Positions 32,548 to 35,155 of a stretch of 35,155 nucleotides of DNA are shown one piece after another. How positions within the stretch are numbered: the stretch's first letter is position 1; each line of letters starts with the position of its first letter. A model generated the notes under the pieces. That model had not been told where the DNA came from, searched no databases, and was given only the letters and a program-made list of their open reading frames with translations. The translations under genes were made by a program, and so were the position numbers. Origin of the DNA: Clostridiales bacterium (GTDB lineage Bacteria > Bacillota > Clostridia > Clostridiales > Caloramatoraceae); the NCBI GenBank assembly GCA_029240935.1, contig JARDZI010000007.1, forward strand, positions 1 through 35,155. The letters run 5' to 3'.

Positions 32548-32571
32548 GGGATATTCAATTCTTCCTGCGTC
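32548..32571 (+). promoter_or_regulatory. Candidate ECF sigma promoter, locus 2
   Basis: GGGATA (32548-32553) and CGTC (32568-32571) are 14 bases apart, as at 17661-17684. CCATGGGATA and ATATATATGAAA-like flanks are also shared, while the spacer is not. It lies 59 nt before the start at 32630. An in-frame ATG at 32546 falls on this motif and is not the start. Confidence 0.6.
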
Positions 32572-32629
32572 TATATATATGAAAAACAAAACAAAGAAAA
32601 TAATAAATGTTTATAGAGGAGGTTTTTAT

Positions 32630-33694
32630 ATGAAAAGAATTGGAACAATATCAGCTGCGGCAGGGTTAATATACCTTGGGACGTGGATGATAATAAGCAA
32701 GGTTAATCCTGAATTAGGAGCTGAGGTTTTTAAGTGGTGGCCAATGGTAATTGTTATATTAGGTATTGAGGTGCTTGTACAGTTTGGAAGAAAGGATGGA
32801 GAAAGAGTAGGGTTTAATTTTCTAATAGTACCTGTATTGATTATAATGTTAATTGCAAATTTGTTTAATGGAATTAAATTTGGATTTGGCAACTGGTTTG
32901 ATAATTGGCCTGTAACAGGTGGAACTCATATAAGCTTAGGTGGTATAGGCTTTAATGATTCTAAACCAATAAACTCAAGTAAGAGTATGCCTGTTCATGG
33001 GAATGTACTCTATATTCACACTAATAATGCAAGTATTGATTTGAAGGAATCAAATGGCGGAGATATAAGAGTAGAGGGTAAGGTTTATGTGGATAAGGAC
33101 AGTTTTGTTAATAAGTATGACATAACAGAAAAGAAGGACGAGAATGGATATACAATAGAGTTATTGGATAATTTTATTGATGGAGTGGAATTTGATGTGT
33201 ACATTCCTGAAGGATATAATGTTAAGTTTTTAGTCGATAATTTAGATCTAAAGGGTAATGATGGATTTGATAAATCGAACTTTTATGTAGAAGCTGACAA
33301 TCTTAATGTTAAGCTTAGTGGAACACAAAGTATAGTTATGGATTATGAAAATGGTAATATTAACATCGATGATACTAAAGTTATAAATTTAAAGGGGGAG
33401 AATGGGAATATAAATATCAGAGGTAAGTCAGAAAATATTGATATTCAAGCTGACAATGGGAAGGTTGATGTGAATAATGAGGTCTGCAAAATTGTTAACA
33501 TAGATTTGAATCAAGGAATTGCAAGTGTAAGAACAAATGATGAGAATGTGGATGTAAAAATAGAGCTCAGCCAGGGTGTAACAGGAATAAACAATGATAA
33601 GAGCATAAACTCAGGTATGTCAAAAACCTTTGGACAGGGAACAGGGAAGGTTAATATAAAGGTACATCAGGGAACAGCAAACTTTAGAAACTAA
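32630..33694 (+). CDS. DUF5668/DUF4097-like membrane-anchored beta-repeat protein, paralog
   Basis: This is a paralog of 17739-18803. From the ATG at 32630 it also has 354 residues, starts MKRIGTISAAAGLIYLGTWM against MRRIGTISSAAGLIFLGVWM, and shares the FKWWPMVIVILGIEVLVQF segment. The beta-repeat part (VNIDLNQGIASV, VKIELSQGVTGI, VNIKVHQGTANF) is more diverged than the membrane part. AGAGGAGG precedes the ATG. No sigma or anti-sigma gene follows, only the membrane-protein paralog. The candidate ECF promoter upstream suggests control by the sigma factor of locus 1. Confidence 0.8.
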   Translation: MKRIGTISAAAGLIYLGTWMIISKVNPELGAEVFKWWPMVIVILGIEVLVQFGRKDGERVGFNFLIVPVLIIMLIANLFNGIKFGFGNWFDNWPVTGGTHISLGGIGFNDSKPINSSKSMPVHGNVLYIHTNNASIDLKESNGGDIRVEGKVYVDKDSFVNKYDITEKKDENGYTIELLDNFIDGVEFDVYIPEGYNVKFLVDNLDLKGNDGFDKSNFYVEADNLNVKLSGTQSIVMDYENGNINIDDTKVINLKGENGNINIRGKSENIDIQADNGKVDVNNEVCKIVNIDLNQGIASVRTNDENVDVKIELSQGVTGINNDKSINSGMSKTFGQGTGKVNIKVHQGTANFRN

Positions 33695-33720
33695 TTATTA
33701 TATAAGGATAGGTGAATGTT

Positions 33721-34224
33721 ATGGAAAATAAAAATGTAAGAAGTAGCTTTTTAACCTTTTTAACAGCCCTTATTCCGGGAGTTGGATATATGTATCTGGG
33801 TTTAGTGAAAAAAGGTATTCAAATATTAATGTTGTTTTTGCTTATAGAACCTGTATTTCATATACTTGGAATTGGATTTCTATCAGCGATTGTTAAAATA
33901 CCAATATGGTTTTATACCTTCTTTGATACCTTTACATTAGCAAATAAAATAGATAGAGGAGACCCGGTGCCTGATATGGACTTTATATTTAACAAATACA
34001 TGAAGGATGGTTCACAGGTAGCATTGGATAGAGAAAAGCTAGGGAAAAATTTCAGCTTGATTATAGCAATAGGACTAATAGCAGTAGGCGGTATTGCTAT
34101 ACTTCATAATTTCTCCCAGGGGAGTCCATTATTTAATATCATTAGATCATATATAAGCACCTACTTTATACCAGTACTTTTTGTACTTGGTGGTATATAT
34201 CTTTTATTTAAGAATAAAGCATAG
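33721..34224 (+). CDS. Multi-pass membrane protein, TM2-like, paralog
   Basis: A paralog of 19620-20123: FLTFLTALIPGVGYMYLGLV, KIPIWFYTFFDTF, DFIFNKYMKDG and YISTYFIPVLFVLGGIYLLF match block by block. Four to five membrane segments are predicted by eye. From the ATG at 33721 the length is 167; AGGTG 6 nt upstream supports it over the GTG at 33712. It directly follows the beta-repeat gene, whereas in locus 1 the sigma and anti-sigma genes lie between them. Function unknown. A weak hairpin near 34232-34250 may end the transcript. Confidence 0.72.
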   Translation: MENKNVRSSFLTFLTALIPGVGYMYLGLVKKGIQILMLFLLIEPVFHILGIGFLSAIVKIPIWFYTFFDTFTLANKIDRGDPVPDMDFIFNKYMKDGSQVALDREKLGKNFSLIIAIGLIAVGGIAILHNFSQGSPLFNIIRSYISTYFIPVLFVLGGIYLLFKNKA

Positions 34225-34341
34225 CGGTTATGGGAGGGCTTAGGCTCTCTCTTTTCATTTATATTGTAGTATGGTAACATATGAATAACAGTAAGTTATG
34301 TAATTAAAGCACTGCAAACTGATTAGTAAAGAGGGATTTGT

Positions 34342-34947
34342 ATGAGCAATGATTTAACAGATACTAAGAGTAAAATATTTCAGGCAGCAATAGATATTGT
34401 AGGATTAAAGGGAGAGGTAACAATAAAAGAAATTTCCGAAAAAGCAGGGGTTAATATTGCAGCAATAAACTATCATTTTGGGAATAAAAACAATCTGCTA
34501 AGGGAAGTTGAAAATCATTATACTGATCTGCTTTATAAAATACAGCATGAAATATTAGTTAATGAGGAATTGCCCCCTTCTAAGAAATTAATACAGTGGG
34601 CAAAGGGAGTAGTAGATTTCATGTTTAAGTATCCAGCTCTACTTGCATTAATAGTTAACATTGTGTCTGAGGATAAGAACTATAATCCAGCAATCATAAA
34701 GAATATATATCTTAATAGTGAAATGCAGGTTTCAGTTAAAAATATCATTCGTGAAAGTACAGGTATTAATGAGGAGAAACTGTTAAACTATAAGTACATG
34801 CAAATTTTTTCTGGAATCCTAGGACCTGTAATTAACAAAGCAGTATCATCTATTTATAGTGAAGGTAAAGGAATTATGGATATAGATAATAGTGATGAAT
34901 TGAATGAGTATATAACAATACTTGTGAATTCCATATTAAAGGGTTAA
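34342..34947 (+). CDS. TetR family transcriptional regulator
   Basis: The 201-residue protein has the N-terminal TetR helix-turn-helix: KIFQAAIDIVGLKGEVTIKE, ISEKAGVNIAAINYHFGNKN and LLREVENHY. The C-terminal helical domain has no recognisable ligand signature. Typical members are repressors that bind near their own gene and release DNA when a small molecule binds. AGAGGGAT precedes the ATG. It lies after the paralog locus; the next gene, outside the window, may be its target. Confidence 0.9.
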   Translation: MSNDLTDTKSKIFQAAIDIVGLKGEVTIKEISEKAGVNIAAINYHFGNKNNLLREVENHYTDLLYKIQHEILVNEELPPSKKLIQWAKGVVDFMFKYPALLALIVNIVSEDKNYNPAIIKNIYLNSEMQVSVKNIIRESTGINEEKLLNYKYMQIFSGILGPVINKAVSSIYSEGKGIMDIDNSDELNEYITILVNSILKG

Positions 34948-34973
34948 GCATATAAATAAAATAGTTTGATGGT

Positions 34974-35003
34974 GGTAGGATGAATTTATTCCTACCGCTT
35001 TTT
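34974..35003 (+). terminator. Intrinsic terminator after the TetR gene
   Basis: GGTAGGA (34974-34980) and TCCTACC (34990-34996) form a 7-bp stem with a 9-nt loop, followed by GCTTTTTTATT. Confidence 0.85.
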
Positions 35004-35048
35004 TATTCATATTGACCATAAAAAAATACTATGCTATTATTAAAATAA

Positions 35049-35073
35049 ACATTTAAAACATACATTTAAAACA
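35049..35073. repeat. Two 12-bp direct repeats near the right edge
   Basis: ACATTTAAAACA occurs at 35049-35060 and 35062-35073. It is AT-rich and close to a possible TetR-controlled gene beyond the window, so it may be an operator. Low support. Confidence 0.25.
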
Positions 35074-35155
35074 AACGATTAAATATATTTGTGACAATTC
35101 AATACTACTGATAAAGCACGTATATACAACGCAAGAAAGATTTACATTGTAGTGG

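Noticed and set aside
32546-32629. A longer N-terminus of the paralog beta-repeat protein starting at 32546
   Set aside because: It would overlap the candidate ECF promoter, has no ribosome site, and the paralog starts at the position matching 32630, where AGAGGAGG is present.
23442-34282. Shared 13-mer TATGGTAACATAT at 23442 and 34270
   Set aside because: A match of this length is expected by chance in AT-rich DNA of this size, and the flanks do not match.

Overview
The window looks like a chromosomal segment from a low-GC Gram-positive bacterium of the Clostridium type. Supporting signs are AT-rich DNA, AGGAGG-type ribosome binding sites, TTG and GTG starts, a T-box leader in front of a valyl-tRNA synthetase, and families typical of Clostridia (DUF6512, DUF2809, DUF5668/DUF4097-like proteins). 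No rRNA, tRNA or CRISPR array was seen.

Layout. (1) 1-5200: an amidase-like exported protein, a DUF6512 membrane protein, and valS on the minus strand with its T-box leader; two copies of a dispersed palindromic repeat bracket valS. (2) 5300-17000: a long plus-strand run of small accessory genes, including seven GNAT acetyltransferases, a HAD phosphatase, two HExxH zinc proteases, two SAM methyltransferases, a TIM-barrel epimerase-like protein and DUF2809. Two structured repeats (called A and B here) lie in this run. (3) 17000-20200: a lipoprotein, then an operon with a DUF5668/DUF4097-like protein, an ECF sigma factor, a probable anti-sigma protein and a multi-pass membrane protein. (4) 20200-32400: a second accessory array in which short genes or gene pairs are separated by structured, GC-richer elements of about 115-137 bp (C to H, plus remnants I and J). 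(5) 32500-34950: a paralogous copy of the DUF5668/DUF4097 and membrane-protein genes, without sigma or anti-sigma genes, followed by a TetR regulator.

The main observation is the repeat set in regions 2 and 4. Elements B and D to H have an outer pair of arms ending in ..TAAC and GTTA.., a few unpaired bases, a second variable but mostly complementary arm pair, and a third inner stem. Arm sequences differ between copies while pairing is kept. This is the architecture of integron attC sites, and the genes between them (acetyltransferases, small membrane proteins, glycosyltransferase, methyltransferase) are all on one strand, like gene cassettes. In two cases the left arm of an element matches the start of its own upstream cassette better than the right arm next to it, as expected if the crossover falls inside the GTT. 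No integrase gene is visible, the GTTRRRY consensus is only partly met, and integrons are not typical of Clostridia, so the attC reading is an inference that needs a covariance-model search.

The ECF operon and its paralog share an upstream motif, GGGATA-N14-CGTC, with identical spacing. This suggests that the sigma factor made at 18816-19352 drives both loci, which lie on either side of the second cassette-like array.
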